This document shows positions 49,087 to 58,999 of a stretch of DNA of 64,000 nt, piece by piece. The stretch is from contig NZ_JANCTD010000001.1 in NCBI RefSeq assembly GCF_024297185.1, positions 755,396 through 819,395 on the forward strand. The letters are read 5' to 3'. How positions within the stretch are numbered: the stretch's first letter is position 1; each line of letters starts with the position of its first letter. This DNA is from Lewinella sp. JB7 (GTDB taxonomy: Bacteria; Bacteroidota; Bacteroidia; Chitinophagales; Saprospiraceae). The notes below the pieces were generated by a model. It had not been told where the DNA came from and made no database searches. It was given only the letters and a program-made list of their open reading frames with translations. Position numbers and translations under genes: made by a program.

Positions 49087-50517
49087 ATGAACTGCATACA
49101 CAACCCCAAATGGTCGGCGACGGCCGTCCTCTCTCTATTTCTCTCCCTGCTATCCGCCCAACCTCCCTGCGACGCGGTCGATAGTCAGATATCCGCCGAT
49201 GACCTGCCCTTCGCGGCGGAAAGCGGCAGCGACCAAACCAACCTGACCCTCGGCTACCAGACCGGTCCCGTCGTTAGCTTTCCCCTCAGCGGTCAGGTCG
49301 ACGGGGCGGACCTCCAGACCACGAAAGTGTTTAAATCCGACGGCGGGTCTCCCGAGGCCTGTCTGGTCGCCGATCGCAGCGGAGCGTCGCATAACACCCG
49401 CTACGACGTGTACCGGCTCATTCCCAACCGAAGCGCGACGGTGACCTTCAGCAAGGATCCGGGGTCCCAGAATACCCTGTTGTTCACCGTGTTTAAGGAC
49501 TCCTTCGATCCCACTGCGGACTGCGGACCCAACTGGCTGGCGGCCAGCTTTAATCAGGCGACGGGCATTAACCGTCTGGAGGTCACCGTCGATCTCGAAC
49601 TGGGTACCACTTACTACGTCATGGTGGCCCCCACTGCCTCGGGAATGCCGAGCTATCCCTTTTCCTACTCGCTCGACATCGAAGCGAGCGTCGGTGCGGA
49701 CCCCGTGATGTATACCGGGGAAGACTTCGCCGCCAACTACGATTACATCTACATAGCCGCGGACACCGCCAACGGCAACGCGATCACGGCCATCAGCCCC
49801 ACCGGCGATTTTCGCAGTCTGCCGACCGGGAACTACGAAATCCACGGCGTCAACTACGATACGCTGCTGGTGCAGGAAGAGTCCTTCATTACCGAAACCC
49901 CCACGAGCATTCAGGACAACGGCGGTACGCCCGCGTGCCTCCAGTTGAGCGGAAACGTACTGGCACTGACGGTAGTCGATGCCGCCGCCCCCGTCGATTG
50001 GCTTACCTTCCGGGGAGAGGGGAAGGCTACGTCGGTAGAGCTGTTCTGGGACGTAGCCGCCGAAACGGAGAACGACTACTTCCGGATCGAGCGCTCCCCG
50101 GACGGCAAGTCGTGGAAGGACATCGGGGAGGTCGCCGGTAACGGGACTACCCAAGCCTACGCCGCCTTCACGTTTACCGATGCCGATCCGCTGCCGGGCA
50201 ACGCTTTCTACCGCCTGGTGCAGGTCGATTTTGACGGCACCGAGCACCTCAGTACGGTGGTGGAAGTCACCTGGCGGAAAACCACGGGCTCCATCGCCAC
50301 CTTTCCCAACCCCTTTGGTGATCAGTTAACCGTGGAGGGTGTGGGTGCCGTCACGGATACCCCCCGCATTTTCGATCTGCAGGGACGCGAAGTGAGCCAT
50401 CTGGTGGAGTTACGGGAGCGCTCCGATGAACGGATCGTCCTGGCCACCGCCGCCCTTCCCCGGGGAATGTACCTGCTGCGGTGGGGAGGAGTGGAACTTC
50501 GAATCGTGAAAAACTAG
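49087..50517 (+). CDS. T9SS type A sorting-domain surface protein, 476 aa
   Basis: Start at ATG 49087 gives a signal peptide (KWSATAVLSLFLSLLSAQ). Residues about 35-200 are a beta-sandwich with paired Cys (AECLVADRSG-like ACLVADRSGASHN, DCGPNWLAAS) that looks like a pre-peptidase or CUB-like binding domain. A central region (about 200-300) is followed by a fibronectin-like segment (WLTFRGEGKATSVELFWDVAAETENDYFRIERSPDGKSW) and the T9SS tail SIATFPNPFGDQLTVEGV...LPRGMYLLRWGGVELRIVKN. No catalytic motif is visible, so an adhesin or binding role is the best guess. Confidence 0.82.
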   Translation: MNCIHNPKWSATAVLSLFLSLLSAQPPCDAVDSQISADDLPFAAESGSDQTNLTLGYQTGPVVSFPLSGQVDGADLQTTKVFKSDGGSPEACLVADRSGASHNTRYDVYRLIPNRSATVTFSKDPGSQNTLLFTVFKDSFDPTADCGPNWLAASFNQATGINRLEVTVDLELGTTYYVMVAPTASGMPSYPFSYSLDIEASVGADPVMYTGEDFAANYDYIYIAADTANGNAITAISPTGDFRSLPTGNYEIHGVNYDTLLVQEESFITETPTSIQDNGGTPACLQLSGNVLALTVVDAAAPVDWLTFRGEGKATSVELFWDVAAETENDYFRIERSPDGKSWKDIGEVAGNGTTQAYAAFTFTDADPLPGNAFYRLVQVDFDGTEHLSTVVEVTWRKTTGSIATFPNPFGDQLTVEGVGAVTDTPRIFDLQGREVSHLVELRERSDERIVLATAALPRGMYLLRWGGVELRIVKN

Positions 50518-50582
50518 GTCGGTCCGCGGATGGATTAGTTGTCGGACGGCAAGGGTTACGACATTGTTAATGTTAACTCAAT

Positions 50583-50600
50583 GTAAACTCTAGGTAAACT
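50583..50600. promoter_or_regulatory. GTAAACT direct repeats one helical turn apart
   Basis: GTAAACT occurs at 50583-50589 and 50594-50600, 11 bp apart, within an AT-rich stretch (50562-50625) before the membrane protein gene. Spacing of one helical turn suggests a tandem activator site; no regulator is adjacent. Confidence 0.3.
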
Positions 50601-50653
50601 AAGGTTAAAGCAGTAACGTTGTAATACTTCACCAGTACGCAACCACCCTGCCC

Positions 50654-51142
50654 ATGACCTACTATAAAGAAGAACAGCGCTTTCGCAATCCCGGGCTCCT
50701 CATTTTGCTTTTTCTCATGACCGGCCTGGTCGGATACCGCATCGGAATGTCCGTATTTGCGGGTGCCGACGCGCGGGAGTGGGCCATGACGGGCCTCATC
50801 GCGCTGGCGATCGCGACCGGATGGTACATGGTTTATCGCTCCCGTTTGCGCATCAAGATCAACGACAAACACCTTAAGGTTCGCCTGAAGGGCGTGCTGG
50901 GACGTAAGCTCAAACTCCCCACCTCGGAAATCGTCGACTGTAAGTTCGTCGACGTCGCTCCCTCGGCCCGTTGGTCCGGTGCCCTGGCGCATCCTTCTTC
51001 CAGTTTCAGTTGCATCGACTTCGGAGGGCGTCGCGGCGTGTGCATCCGCATGCGGAACGGACAGACGTATTTCATTGGTTCCGATGAGCTCTTTGCGCGG
51101 CAGCACGATATACCTCTTCCAACACACGCTCACGCCAGTTAA
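50654..51142 (+). CDS. Small membrane protein with PH-like domain, function unknown
   Basis: The 162-residue protein has two TM segments (about 14-36, GLLILLFLMTGLVGYRIGMSVF; and about 44-62, WAMTGLIALAIATGWYMVY) followed by a strand-rich cytoplasmic or periplasmic domain: LRIKINDKHLKVRLKGVLGRKLKLPTSEIVDCKFVD, SCIDFGGRRGVCIRMRNGQTYFIGSDE. This is the layout of bacterial PH-like membrane proteins. The last 71 nt overlap the end of the convergent ftcD gene, so both C-termini are encoded by the same DNA. No specific role can be assigned. Confidence 0.72.
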   Translation: MTYYKEEQRFRNPGLLILLFLMTGLVGYRIGMSVFAGADAREWAMTGLIALAIATGWYMVYRSRLRIKINDKHLKVRLKGVLGRKLKLPTSEIVDCKFVDVAPSARWSGALAHPSSSFSCIDFGGRRGVCIRMRNGQTYFIGSDELFARQHDIPLPTHAHAS

Positions 51143-52085
51143 AGGGTATCAGATCGTTCAGGCCGAGCACGGTGACCGCCGTTTCCATTTCCGCTTCGTA
51201 GCCTCCGGAAAAGCAAAAGTTGCGGGCGGCGGCGCGCAGGTGCCGTGCGGGTACTAATCCAATCAATTCGGAACCCGTGACGCTGATACCCATTTCGGCG
51301 GCCAGATTCGTAGCCGTCAGGTATACCCGGGTGAGGCTGACGCGTTCGGCGTCCACCACGTTGCAACTGATCTGACAGCATCCGTATTCCTCTATGTACC
51401 AGCCGATGGCGCGTAGTCCCGGAAACAGTCCCGGTCTGCCGCCGCCCCCACTGCCCCGCAGGCGGGCGGCCAGTTGTTTGGCCTGCGCCAGGGTAGCTTC
51501 GGGCGCCAGGTTGATGTTCCAGGCGATCAGAAAGGGGCGGGCGCCCATGATCGTTGCCCCCAGGCTAGGGTGGGGCAGGGCGGGTCCGAAGTCCGGCTGC
51601 CAGTCGGGATGACTTAACTTCTCCGTCAGGCCTTCGTATTCCCCGCGCCGGACGGCTGCCAGACTACTACGGTGCGGCTTGGAGGCACTGCTTTCGTACA
51701 GGTAAACGGGAAGTCCGAATCGTTCACCGATCCGGTTGGCCAGCTCCCGCGTCCCCGCCGCCACCTCCTCCAGCGAAATGTTTGCCACCGGCACGAAGGG
51801 GCACACGTCGACGGCTCCGCTCCGCGGGTGAGCGCCCCGGTGCTGCCGCATATCGATATCCTCCTCGGCAACGCGGTACAGATGGAAGGCGGCCTCATAC
51901 ACCGCTTCCGGCGGACCGGCGAAGGTGAATACCGTCCGGTGCGCGCCGTGACCGACGTCCCGGTGCAGCAAGTGACAATGCTCCACCTCGTTGATCGCGC
52001 GCGACATCCGGTCCAGCACGGAGAGCTTACGCCCCTCGCTCACGTTGGCTACGCATTCGATGAGGGGAGCGTCGGAAGTCGGCAT
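51072..52085 (-). CDS. ftcD: Glutamate formimidoyltransferase
   Basis: The 337-residue protein matches the transferase half of FTCD: IECVANVSEGRKLSVLDRM (about 9-27), HRDVGHGAHRTVFTFAG (about 41-57), the active-site His region MRQHRGAHPRSGAVDVCPFVPV (about 78-99), GLPVYLYESSA, PHPSLGATIMGARPFLIAWNINL (about 173-195) and a C-terminal domain. It transfers the formimino group from N-formimino-glutamate to tetrahydrofolate in histidine breakdown. The cyclodeaminase domain is absent, as in many bacteria. No hut genes are nearby, so it may be orphaned from the rest of the pathway. Its 3' end overlaps the convergent membrane protein gene by 71 nt. Confidence 0.93.
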   Translation of the reverse strand: MPTSDAPLIECVANVSEGRKLSVLDRMSRAINEVEHCHLLHRDVGHGAHRTVFTFAGPPEAVYEAAFHLYRVAEEDIDMRQHRGAHPRSGAVDVCPFVPVANISLEEVAAGTRELANRIGERFGLPVYLYESSASKPHRSSLAAVRRGEYEGLTEKLSHPDWQPDFGPALPHPSLGATIMGARPFLIAWNINLAPEATLAQAKQLAARLRGSGGGGRPGLFPGLRAIGWYIEEYGCCQISCNVVDAERVSLTRVYLTATNLAAEMGISVTGSELIGLVPARHLRAAARNFCFSGGYEAEMETAVTVLGLNDLIPFNWRERVLEEVYRAAAQRAHRNQ

Positions 52086-52128
52086 AGGAATTTATTTTGC
52101 TCGGGCGTTAACTGCTTGACCGACCCGC

Positions 52129-53157
52129 ATGAAAACCATAACCCAAAAAAACACAAAGTTGCCTTACCGTTGCCTCCTTCCGCTTTTCCTGACCCTGCTA
52201 TTGCTGGCCTGCGGCGGCGAAGAAACGGACCCGGCGCCGGCCCCCGCCTCCGGCGATCCGGGCATCAACCGCCTGAGCGCGCTCATCCAGCAACGGCCCG
52301 GATCGGCCGATCTCTATGCTCAGCGGGCCTCGATGTTCTACGACCTGGAGAACTACGATTACGCCATCACCGACCTGACTACGGCCCTCTCCCTCGACAG
52401 CACGAACCTGGACTACCACTACCGGCTAGCCGACGTATACCTCGATTACTACCGCAGCCGGCTGGCCCTCCGCACCCTCGAACGGGCCGCCAGACTTGAC
52501 CCCGACGCGCTCGAGACCCAACTGCGGCTGGCCGAAACGCAACTGATCCTGAAGCAGTACGACGACGCGATCGCCAGTCTGAATGAGGCCGTACGCCTGG
52601 ATCCCCGTAATCCGGAAGCCTACTACCTGCTGAGCCAGGTCTTTGCGGAGACCGGCGATACGGTACGGGCCACCAACGCCGCCGAAGAAGCGACCCAGAT
52701 CGATCCCGATATGACCGACGCCTACCTGCTGCTCGGGCAACTGATGGCCGAACGGGGCGACCCCCGCGCCGTCGACTACTTTGACGCCGCGGTGGACATC
52801 GACCCGAGTGACGTGATCGCCATCCACGCGCGGGCGGACTTTTACCGGGATGCCGGCGACCTGGAGCTGGCCATTACCGAGTACCGGCGCGCCAGCACGA
52901 TTGACCGCCAGTACGTGGCCGGTAACTTCAACGCCGGACTGCTCCTGATGGAACTGGATAGCGTAGCCCGGGCCCACGACGAGTTTAACATTACCATCAA
53001 AAACGACCCCATCCACATTCGCGCGTACTTCTACCGGGGCTACGCGAGCGAACTGATGGGCGACGCCGCCGCCGCCCGGCGTGACTACGAAACGGCCCTG
53101 CGGATGTCCCCGGATTTTGCCCTGGCGCAGGAAGGACTGGCCCGGCTCAACGGATAA
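52129..53157 (+). CDS. TPR-repeat lipoprotein, 342 aa
   Basis: A signal peptide with lipobox LLLLAC (Cys25) is followed by an Ala/Pro-rich linker (DPAPAPASGDPG) and about eight tetratricopeptide repeats, for example ADLYAQRASMFYDLENYDYAITDLTTALSLDS, LDYHYRLADVYLDYYRSRLALRTLERAARLDP, EAYYLLSQVFAETGDTVRATNAAEEATQIDP, DAYLLLGQLMAERGDPRAVDYFDAAVDIDP. It is a periplasmic or outer-membrane scaffold for protein-protein contacts. Monocistronic; its end overlaps the convergent esterase gene by 11 nt. Confidence 0.88.
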   Translation: MKTITQKNTKLPYRCLLPLFLTLLLLACGGEETDPAPAPASGDPGINRLSALIQQRPGSADLYAQRASMFYDLENYDYAITDLTTALSLDSTNLDYHYRLADVYLDYYRSRLALRTLERAARLDPDALETQLRLAETQLILKQYDDAIASLNEAVRLDPRNPEAYYLLSQVFAETGDTVRATNAAEEATQIDPDMTDAYLLLGQLMAERGDPRAVDYFDAAVDIDPSDVIAIHARADFYRDAGDLELAITEYRRASTIDRQYVAGNFNAGLLLMELDSVARAHDEFNITIKNDPIHIRAYFYRGYASELMGDAAAARRDYETALRMSPDFALAQEGLARLNG

Positions 53158-53932
53158 AATCGGCGATGGGCCCGGCGTGGGGGTCGGCATCGTCGTAGGT
53201 CCACCGGCCGGCGTCCAGATGTCCCCCACCGGGGATGGTGCGGAGACTGGCATGCGGCACCCGGCTGGTGAAAGACCGGGCGTGCGCGTAGTCGACCATC
53301 CCGTCCGCCGTACCGTGTAAGAGAAACCAGCGGACGGCACCGGCGTGAGCGAGAAGGCGGAGGGGGTCGCAGTCGGCGTGGCGGCCAAAGAGGGCGGCCG
53401 GTCGTAGGAGGGAAAGATCGAGGGGCGCGGCGCAGAGCAGGGCACGGTCCGGACCGGCGGGCCAGCCGACTTCCGTCCACCACGAGGGATGCAGGGCAAG
53501 GAGGGCGGCCAGGTGACCCCCGGCGCTGATGCCGGCAATCTGGGGTACGGACAGGGGCGAGCCGCCGGCCGCGACGTGGGCGATCACCGCCCGGCAGTCC
53601 GTTACGATATCCGCCAGGGAGAAGCGGGGCGGCCTGCGGTAGCTGGGCAGTACCACCCGGAAGCCACGGGCGAGCCAGGGCCGGGCGGCGGGCCGGAACG
53701 CCTCCGGGGTGCCGAAGGTCCAGGCGCCGCCGTGGAGGTAGAAGGCCCAGGGGCGTTCGTCGTCGGGCTGCGCGTCCGCGGGTTCGAGCAGCAGGTAATA
53801 CTGCCGCGGGTGGGGACCGTAGGCAATCCGGCGCACCGTACACGACATCCGTCGGCGAGCGGAGCGACACTGCTTCCAGTAGGCGGGCAGTTGAGCGACA
53901 TCCCCTATAGATCGTTTGATTTGACTGAGCAT
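53147..53932 (-). CDS. Alpha/beta hydrolase (esterase/lipase type)
   Basis: The 261-residue protein has the hormone-sensitive-lipase-like oxyanion motif HGGAW (67-71), nucleophile elbow Gly-Ile-Ser136-Ala-Gly-Gly, acid in HGTADGMVDY (Asp210) and His238 (GGGHLD), so the triad is complete. No signal peptide; probably cytoplasmic. It hydrolyses small esters (carboxylesterase, possibly kynurenine formamidase-like); the exact substrate is unknown. Convergent with the TPR lipoprotein gene and divergent from the PIG-L gene. Confidence 0.85.
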   Translation of the reverse strand: MLSQIKRSIGDVAQLPAYWKQCRSARRRMSCTVRRIAYGPHPRQYYLLLEPADAQPDDERPWAFYLHGGAWTFGTPEAFRPAARPWLARGFRVVLPSYRRPPRFSLADIVTDCRAVIAHVAAGGSPLSVPQIAGISAGGHLAALLALHPSWWTEVGWPAGPDRALLCAAPLDLSLLRPAALFGRHADCDPLRLLAHAGAVRWFLLHGTADGMVDYAHARSFTSRVPHASLRTIPGGGHLDAGRWTYDDADPHAGPIADFIR

Positions 53933-54021
53933 GGATATACTAAACCGGTGGTGCAGTGTTGGGTTAAAAGTACCTTTACGGAAGTACCGTCCCCATTGTT
54001 TTCGTCCTTAACTCATCGAGC

Positions 54022-56532
54022 GTGCGCATCCTCTCTTTACTTTCCGCCCTCCTTTTCGTGACCGCCCTGCCGGGGCAGCCCCCCCGGCAACCGACCTCCG
54101 GGGAACTGCACGCGGCCATCCAGAAACTGGGGGTGCTGGGTTCGGCCCTTTACGTGGCCGCCCATCCCGACGACGAGAATACCCGCATGATCGCTTACCT
54201 GGCCAACGTGGAAAAGGTGGAAACGGGCTACCTCAGCATGACGCGCGGCGACGGGGGGCAGAACCTGATCGCACCCGACATCAGCGAACTGCTGGGACTT
54301 ACGCGTACCCAGGAGCTGCTGGCCGCACGCCGAATCGACGGCGGGAAGCAGTTCTTCAGCCGGGCCAATGATTTCGGCTACTCCAAGCACCCCGACGAAA
54401 CCTTTAATATCTGGGACAAGGAGGAAGTCCTCGCCGACGCGGTGTGGGTAATCCGCCAGCAGCGCCCCGACATCATGATCCTGCGGTTCGACCCCCGCGC
54501 CCCGGGCTCCACCCACGGCCACCATACGGCCTCGGCCATCATCGGTCGCGAAGCCTTCGAACTGGCCGGCGATCCCGAAGCCTTTCCCGAACAGCTGGCG
54601 TACGTAGAGCCCTGGCAGCCCGAACGGCTGTTCTGGAATGCCTACAGCTGGGGCCGGGATACCCTGCCCGCTTATGTTGATTCTAACGACGTCATTACCG
54701 TCGATATCGGTACCTACCTGCCGAAACTCGGAGAGAACGTAGCGGAAATTGCGGCCCGCAGCCGGAGCCAGCACAAGAGTCAGGGCTTCGGCGCGTCCGG
54801 CAGCCGGGAACCCTACACCGAACGCCTGGAACGCCTTGCCGGAAGCACGAACGGGGTGGACAACGACCCCTTTGCCGGGATCACGACCGACTGGTCCCGG
54901 GTAGCCGGTGGACGGGCCATCGGTCCGGCGCTCGAGAAGATCGAGCACGATTTCGACTTCGACGATCCGGCGGCTTCGGTACCCGCCCTGCTGGAGGTGC
55001 GCCGGCGGATCGCCGTGCTGGACGACGGCTTCTGGAAAACGACTAAACTGGCCGAGCTCGACGACATCATTGCCGGTGCACTGGGTCTCTATCTCGCGGC
55101 TACGGTGGACTCCCGTATGGCCGCCCCCGGGGATACCCTGACCGTAGAGGTGGAAGTCACTAACCGCAGCGACCTTCGGGTGCAGCTCCGGCGGATCGCC
55201 TTCGCGGAAGCGCAGGATCCGAAGTCCGCTACCGCTCCGCAGATCCGCCTCGCCGCCGGCCGTCCCCACCGCGATACCCTACATACGGTGTTGCGGGACG
55301 ATCAGCTCAGTGGCCCCTACTGGCTACAGGACGAGTGGCAACTGGGGATGTACCGGGTGGCCGACCAAAGCCTGCGCGGCCGGGCGGAGGGGGAAGATCC
55401 CGTCAACGTTCAATTCACGATCGACGTGAACGGACAGCCCATCCACCTGACCCGCCCGGCGCGCTACCATTACACCGACCCCGTGGACGGGGAGCAATTT
55501 CAGCCATTCGAAGTGTTGCCCCCGGTTTTCGTCGAGGTCACCGAATCCAGTTATCTCTTTACCAGCGAGCAGGCGGCGCCGGTAACGGTTAAGGTTACCG
55601 CGGCTACCGATGGGGTCACGGGCAACCTGAGTCTGGACGTGCCGGAAGGCTGGCGCGCGGAGCCGGCGTCGCAGTCGATCGAATTCGATCGCCGGGGACA
55701 GGAGCAATTCTATACCTTTCAGCTGAGCCCCCCATCCGGCCAGTCACAGGGCCGCATCGCCCCGGCACTACGCCTCGCGAACCGCCCCGGCGCCGTCTAT
55801 TCCCGCAAGCTCGTGACCATCGCTCACCCCCACATTCCCACCCAACTGGCCGACCTTAGTGGCGCCGCCGCCGTGGCCCGCGTCGATCTCCAGACGGCCG
55901 GCCGTACGGTGGGTTACCTGCCGGGGGCCGGCGATGCCATTCCCGAAGCGCTCGCGGCCATCGGGCTCGACGTGACCATCCTCACCGATGCGGAGGCATC
56001 AATCGGCGACCTCAGTGCGTACGATGCCATTGTCGTGGGGATACGTGCCTACAACACCCTGTCCCGTATGCCCGTATACCAACCCCGTTTACTAGAGTAC
56101 GTACGCCGGGGCGGGACGCTCATCGTGCAGTACAACACCAACCGGGGGCTGCGGGTCAAGGAAAGCGAACTGGGCCCCTTTCCCCTCGAGCTGAGCCGCG
56201 ACCGGGTGACGGTGGAGGAAGCGCCGGTGAAGATTCTGGCACCCAACCATCCCGCTCTCAACTTTCCCAACAAGATCACCGCGGCCGACTTCGAGGGCTG
56301 GGTGCAGGAGCGCGGACTGTACTTCCCCGACAAGTGGGCGCCGGAGTATACCCCCCTACTCGGCAGTAGTGATCCCGGCGAGGAGGAACACGCGGGTGGA
56401 CTGCTGGTAGCACGCTACGGTTCGGGTCATTTCGTGTATACCGGCTACAGCTTTTTCCGCGAACTGCCCGCGGGCGTCCCCGGTGCCTACCGGCTCTTTG
56501 CTAACTTGGTGGCCCTCGGACAAACTAAATAA
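54022..56532 (+). CDS. PIG-L family deacetylase, large exported form
   Basis: The start is GTG at 54022, giving a signal peptide ([18 protein letters not shown]). The 836-residue protein has a PIG-L/LmbE N-acetylglucosaminyl deacetylase domain (about 38-290) with metal ligands in [15 protein letters not shown] (His48, Asp50, Asp51) and a later His in [19 protein letters not shown]. The middle (about 330-590) is beta-rich ([17 protein letters not shown]), like NEW3 or Ig modules. The last 190 residues ([43 protein letters not shown]) form a flavodoxin/GATase-like module. Probably removes acetyl or similar groups from sugars in the periplasm. Followed after 2 nt by a sugar isomerase gene, implying shared carbohydrate work. 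Confidence 0.88.
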   Translation: MRILSLLSALLFVTALPGQPPRQPTSGELHAAIQKLGVLGSALYVAAHPDDENTRMIAYLANVEKVETGYLSMTRGDGGQNLIAPDISELLGLTRTQELLAARRIDGGKQFFSRANDFGYSKHPDETFNIWDKEEVLADAVWVIRQQRPDIMILRFDPRAPGSTHGHHTASAIIGREAFELAGDPEAFPEQLAYVEPWQPERLFWNAYSWGRDTLPAYVDSNDVITVDIGTYLPKLGENVAEIAARSRSQHKSQGFGASGSREPYTERLERLAGSTNGVDNDPFAGITTDWSRVAGGRAIGPALEKIEHDFDFDDPAASVPALLEVRRRIAVLDDGFWKTTKLAELDDIIAGALGLYLAATVDSRMAAPGDTLTVEVEVTNRSDLRVQLRRIAFAEAQDPKSATAPQIRLAAGRPHRDTLHTVLRDDQLSGPYWLQDEWQLGMYRVADQSLRGRAEGEDPVNVQFTIDVNGQPIHLTRPARYHYTDPVDGEQFQPFEVLPPVFVEVTESSYLFTSEQAAPVTVKVTAATDGVTGNLSLDVPEGWRAEPASQSIEFDRRGQEQFYTFQLSPPSGQSQGRIAPALRLANRPGAVYSRKLVTIAHPHIPTQLADLSGAAAVARVDLQTAGRTVGYLPGAGDAIPEALAAIGLDVTILTDAEASIGDLSAYDAIVVGIRAYNTLSRMPVYQPRLLEYVRRGGTLIVQYNTNRGLRVKESELGPFPLELSRDRVTVEEAPVKILAPNHPALNFPNKITAADFEGWVQERGLYFPDKWAPEYTPLLGSSDPGEEEHAGGLLVARYGSGHFVYTGYSFFRELPAGVPGAYRLFANLVALGQTK

Positions 56533-56534
56533 TC

Positions 56535-57449
56535 ATGCAACTCGGTTTCGTTTCCGCCATCCTCCCCGACCAGTCCCTCGACGAAGTACTGCAAACCGCG
56601 GCGGACATCGGGTACGATTGCGTGGAAGTAATGTGCTGGCCTCCCGGAAAGGCCGAACGCCGGTACGCGGGAGTTACCCACATCGACATTTCCCGTCTCG
56701 ACCGCGCGGAGATTGACCGCATCAAAGAGCTGCAGGAGCGCCACGGGGTGTTCATCTCTTCCCTGGGCTATTACCCGAACGTGCTGGGCGCGGACGCGGG
56801 AGCGGCTCAGGTAGCCATCGACCACCTCTACGACCTTCTCCAGGCGGCCGCCGACCTCGGGATCCATACGGTAACCACCTTCGTGGGCCGGGACAAGGAC
56901 CGCACGGTGGAGGCCCAGTGGGGCGATTTCCTCGCCGTGTGGCGGCCCATCGTCGCGCGGGCGAACGAGCTCGGCGTGCGCATCGGCATCGAGAACTGCC
57001 CTATGCGATTTACCGCCGATGAATGGCCGGGCGGCAACAACCTGGCCGTGAGTCCCGAAATATGGGAGCGGATGTGGCGGGACATCCCTTCGGCAAACTG
57101 GGGACTGAACTACGATCCCAGCCATCTCGTGCTGATGCACATGGATTACACCCGTCCCTTCCGGGACTACCCCGACCGGATGATCCACGTTCACGCCAAG
57201 GACCTGCGCATCGACCGCGACCGACTCGACCGCCACGGCATCTTTTCCCACCCCGGCCAGTGGCATACCCCGAAACTGCCCGGTCTGGGCGACGTGGACT
57301 GGGGCAAGTTTTTCAGTCACCTAACGGACGCCGGCTACCGGGGACCGGTGTGCGTCGAAGTAGAGGACCGTGCCTACGAAGGGGACCTGGAGTTGCGCAA
57401 GCGCTCGCTGCGGCAGAGCCACGATTACCTGCGGCAGTTCGTGGTATAG
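56535..57449 (+). CDS. Sugar phosphate isomerase/epimerase-type TIM barrel protein
   Basis: The 304-residue protein starts [35 protein letters not shown] and has AP-endonuclease-2/xylose-isomerase TIM-barrel motifs: [83 protein letters not shown], and [14 protein letters not shown]. Metal ligands (Glu, Asp, His, Glu) are in place. It likely isomerises or epimerises a sugar or inositol derivative. Start is 2 nt after the PIG-L stop, so the two genes are one operon. No specific substrate can be assigned. Confidence 0.85.
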   Translation: MQLGFVSAILPDQSLDEVLQTAADIGYDCVEVMCWPPGKAERRYAGVTHIDISRLDRAEIDRIKELQERHGVFISSLGYYPNVLGADAGAAQVAIDHLYDLLQAAADLGIHTVTTFVGRDKDRTVEAQWGDFLAVWRPIVARANELGVRIGIENCPMRFTADEWPGGNNLAVSPEIWERMWRDIPSANWGLNYDPSHLVLMHMDYTRPFRDYPDRMIHVHAKDLRIDRDRLDRHGIFSHPGQWHTPKLPGLGDVDWGKFFSHLTDAGYRGPVCVEVEDRAYEGDLELRKRSLRQSHDYLRQFVV

Positions 57450-57457
57450 TACTTTTG
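57450..57457 (+). promoter_or_regulatory. -7 box TACTTTTG for rlmD
   Basis: Exact TAnnTTTG match, beginning directly after the isomerase stop codon and ending 39 nt before the rlmD ATG. No clear -33 box. Confidence 0.5.
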
Positions 57458-57496
57458 CCCCCCAGTACCGGGCCCCGCCCCGCATATTTCCGAATT

Positions 57497-58921
57497 ATGG
57501 CCCGCCGCAGAAAAAACCGGATGCCCGAGCGCATCGAAAACGTAACCATCACCGCCCTGGCCGATAAGGGCTTCTGCGTGGGCAAAACTCCGGAGGGGAT
57601 GACGGTCTTCGTCGAGGACGTTGCCCCGGGCGACGTCGTGGACGTACGGCCCTTCCGGAAAAAGAAAAAGGTGCTCTTTACCGCGCCCACCCGCTTCATC
57701 CAGCGCTCCGCCGAACGGGTGGAACCCTTCTGCCAACACTTCGGCGTATGCGGAGGGTGCAAGTGGCAACACTTCAGCTACGCGGGTCAGCTCCGGGAGA
57801 AGGAACAAATCGTACGGGACGCCTTCCGTCGCCTCGGTAAGGTAGACGTGGAGGAGTGGCAACCCATCCTCGGCAGCGAAAACACCCGCTATTACCGCAA
57901 CAAACTCGAATTCGGCTGCGCCAACCGGCGGTGGCTAACTTCCGAAGAGGTGGGGACCGACATCACGAACGAAGTGCCCGTGATCGGTTTCCACAAGGCG
58001 GGGGCTTACGACAAACTGATCCAGATCGAGCACTGTCACCTCCAACACGGTCCGAGTAATGAGCTCCGCAACGGACTGCGCGCGCTGGCCACTGAACTGG
58101 GCGTACCGTTCTTCGATATGCGGGAACGAACCGGCCTGCTCCGCCAGATGATGGTCCGCACCACCACGACCGGAGAGTGTATGCTGGTCATCGCCTTCTA
58201 CACCGACGACCAGGAAACGATCCGGCGCTTTCTCGACGCCGCCCTCGCCCGCTTCGGCGAAGAGATTACCAGCCTCTTCTACTGCATCAACCCCAAGATC
58301 AACGAATATTTAATGGACCTGGAGATGATCTCCTACGCCGGTCCGCCCTACGTGACCGAACGGTTGGGCCACGTGAACTTCCGGATCGGGCCGAAGTCCT
58401 TCTTCCAGACCAATACGGCCCAGGCCGAGGAACTCTACAACATCACCCGGGACTTCGCCGGACTGACGGGCCAGGAGAACGTATACGACCTTTACACCGG
58501 AATTGGATCCATCGCGCTCTACGTAGCGGATAGCTGCCGCCAGGTGGTTGGAATTGAGGAGATCGCAGCCGCCATCGACGACGCGAATACCAACGCCGCG
58601 CTTAATGGCATCGAAAATGCCACCTTTTACGCCGGCAACGTCCGGGACATCCTTACCCCCGAATTTGCCGAACGCCACGGTCGCCCCGACGTACTCATCA
58701 CCGACCCCCCCCGCGCGGGAATGCACCCGAAGGTCGTGGATATGCTTCTGGAACTCGCTTCCCCCCGGATCGTGTACGTCAGTTGTAATCCCGCGACCCA
58801 GGCGCGGGACTTGGCGGCTCTCGACCCGAAGTACGTCGTGCAACGGGCGCGGCCGGTCGATATGTTCCCGCACACGAGCCACGTGGAGAATGTGGTAATG
58901 TTAAGGTTGCGTAACTTGTAA
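57497..58921 (+). CDS. rlmD: 23S rRNA (uracil-1939-C5)-methyltransferase RlmD
   Basis: From ATG 57497 (ARRRKNRMPERIENVTITALADKGF) the 474-residue enzyme has an N-terminal TRAM domain (about 9-65), four cysteines of the [4Fe-4S] site (FCQHFGVCGGCKWQHFSYAGQLREKEQ, plus a later Cys), and the TrmA/RlmD SAM-methyltransferase core: GIGSIALYVADSCRQVVGIEEI, DVLITDPPRAGMHPKVVDMLLELA, IVYVSCNPATQARDL (catalytic Cys), and MFPHTSHVENVVML. It methylates 23S rRNA. A longer frame back to 57023 includes the isomerase gene in another frame and is rejected. Confidence 0.93.
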   Translation: MARRRKNRMPERIENVTITALADKGFCVGKTPEGMTVFVEDVAPGDVVDVRPFRKKKKVLFTAPTRFIQRSAERVEPFCQHFGVCGGCKWQHFSYAGQLREKEQIVRDAFRRLGKVDVEEWQPILGSENTRYYRNKLEFGCANRRWLTSEEVGTDITNEVPVIGFHKAGAYDKLIQIEHCHLQHGPSNELRNGLRALATELGVPFFDMRERTGLLRQMMVRTTTTGECMLVIAFYTDDQETIRRFLDAALARFGEEITSLFYCINPKINEYLMDLEMISYAGPPYVTERLGHVNFRIGPKSFFQTNTAQAEELYNITRDFAGLTGQENVYDLYTGIGSIALYVADSCRQVVGIEEIAAAIDDANTNAALNGIENATFYAGNVRDILTPEFAERHGRPDVLITDPPRAGMHPKVVDMLLELASPRIVYVSCNPATQARDLAALDPKYVVQRARPVDMFPHTSHVENVVMLRLRNL

Positions 58922-58999
58922 TTTCGAGCGGTGGCTTTTGCCCGGTCGAATCACCCGGGCCGTCAGTGTTGGCGGTCCTAGAGTATTAGTTGACACAGG

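Noticed and set aside
57023-57496. Long N-terminal extension of RlmD
   Set aside because: This stretch is the isomerase gene in another frame; the TRAM domain begins just after ATG 57497 and a -7 box sits at 57450.
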